Below, piece after piece: positions 5,172 through 5,255 of a stretch of DNA of 5,255 nucleotides. Position 1 is the first letter of the stretch; each line of letters starts with the position of its first letter. Location: positions 1 through 5,255 of the forward strand of contig JAGXLK010000237.1 of assembly GCA_018334735.1 (NCBI GenBank), read 5' to 3'. Origin of the DNA: Planctomycetota bacterium (lineage in GTDB: Bacteria; Planctomycetota; Brocadiia; SM23-32). The notes beneath the pieces are model-generated. The model was not told the origin of the DNA. It worked only from the letters and a program-made list of their open reading frames with translations, and did not search any database. Position numbers and translations under genes: made by a program.

Positions 5172-5191
5172 AAAGAATAACAACATTCTTT
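5172..5191 (-). repeat. AT-rich hairpin upstream of the promoters
   Basis: AAAGAAT (5191-5185), loop GTTGTT, ATTCTTT (5178-5172) form a perfect 7-bp stem. It is flanked by a further complementary pair, AAGGC (5207-5203) and GCCTT (5166-5162), that could form a base helix. It lies just after a possible gene end at 5206 and could be a weak terminator for an upstream minus-strand gene, but the T-run is only four bases. Confidence 0.4.
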
Positions 5192-5255
5192 GCATAGAAG
5201 CTGCCTTAGTCGTCTTGACCGGCGGTTTCAAGTTTCCCTAACGTCTTGCCAACGA

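Noticed and set aside
5081..5179. Plus-strand ORF of 32 codons reading away from rpsJ
   Set aside because: Short, unusually rich in Lys/Arg/Gly, no ribosome-binding site, and it overlaps the promoter region.

Overview
All the genes in this window lie on the minus strand and form the upstream part of a bacterial S10 ribosomal-protein operon. Read in transcription order (right to left) they are rpsJ (S10), rplC (L3), rplD (L4), rplW (L23), rplB (L2), rpsS (S19), rplV (L22), rpsC (S3), rplP (L16) and the first 42 codons of rpmC (L29), which runs off the left edge. The order is the conserved bacterial one. Every product is recognised from family motifs and all nine complete proteins have normal or near-normal length. 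Base composition looks intermediate. The protein sequences suggest a bacterium near the Planctomycetes/PVC side of the tree, mainly from the N-terminal style of S3, the GGRHPCSP segment of L2, and Ala/Leu in place of Asp/His around the L2 active-site histidine. This placement comes from memory of such sequences and is tentative.

Layout: positions 5005-5255 hold the upstream region. It has a near-consensus sigma70-type promoter (TTGACA, 16 nt, TAGAAT with an extended TG), a weaker possible second promoter further upstream, an AT-rich hairpin, and possibly the last 15 codons of an unknown upstream gene. rpsJ follows a short pyrimidine-rich leader without a visible Shine-Dalgarno sequence. An unusually long 318-base spacer (4381-4698) separates rpsJ from rplC. 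It starts with two abutting hairpins and contains a protein-like reading frame without a usual start codon. From rplC to rpmC the genes are tightly packed, with gaps of 37, 3, 29, 6, 31 and 11 bases and then overlaps of 8 and 4 bases. Almost all of them have clear GGAG-type ribosome-binding sites. Two starts should be placed inside longer open frames: rplV at 1544 and rplC at 4380.

The products work together in the ribosome. S10, S19 and S3 go to the 30S head, and L2, L3, L4, L22, L23, L16 and L29 go to the 50S subunit (peptidyl-transferase surroundings, exit tunnel and tunnel mouth). Co-transcription from the promoter before rpsJ would supply them in balance.

I see no CRISPR array, mobile element, tRNA or rRNA, and no previously undescribed multi-gene system. 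The parts most worth a second look are the rpsJ-rplC spacer with its tandem hairpins, the rpsJ leader without a Shine-Dalgarno, and the acidic S19 tail that lies over a basic overlapping frame continuous with rplV.
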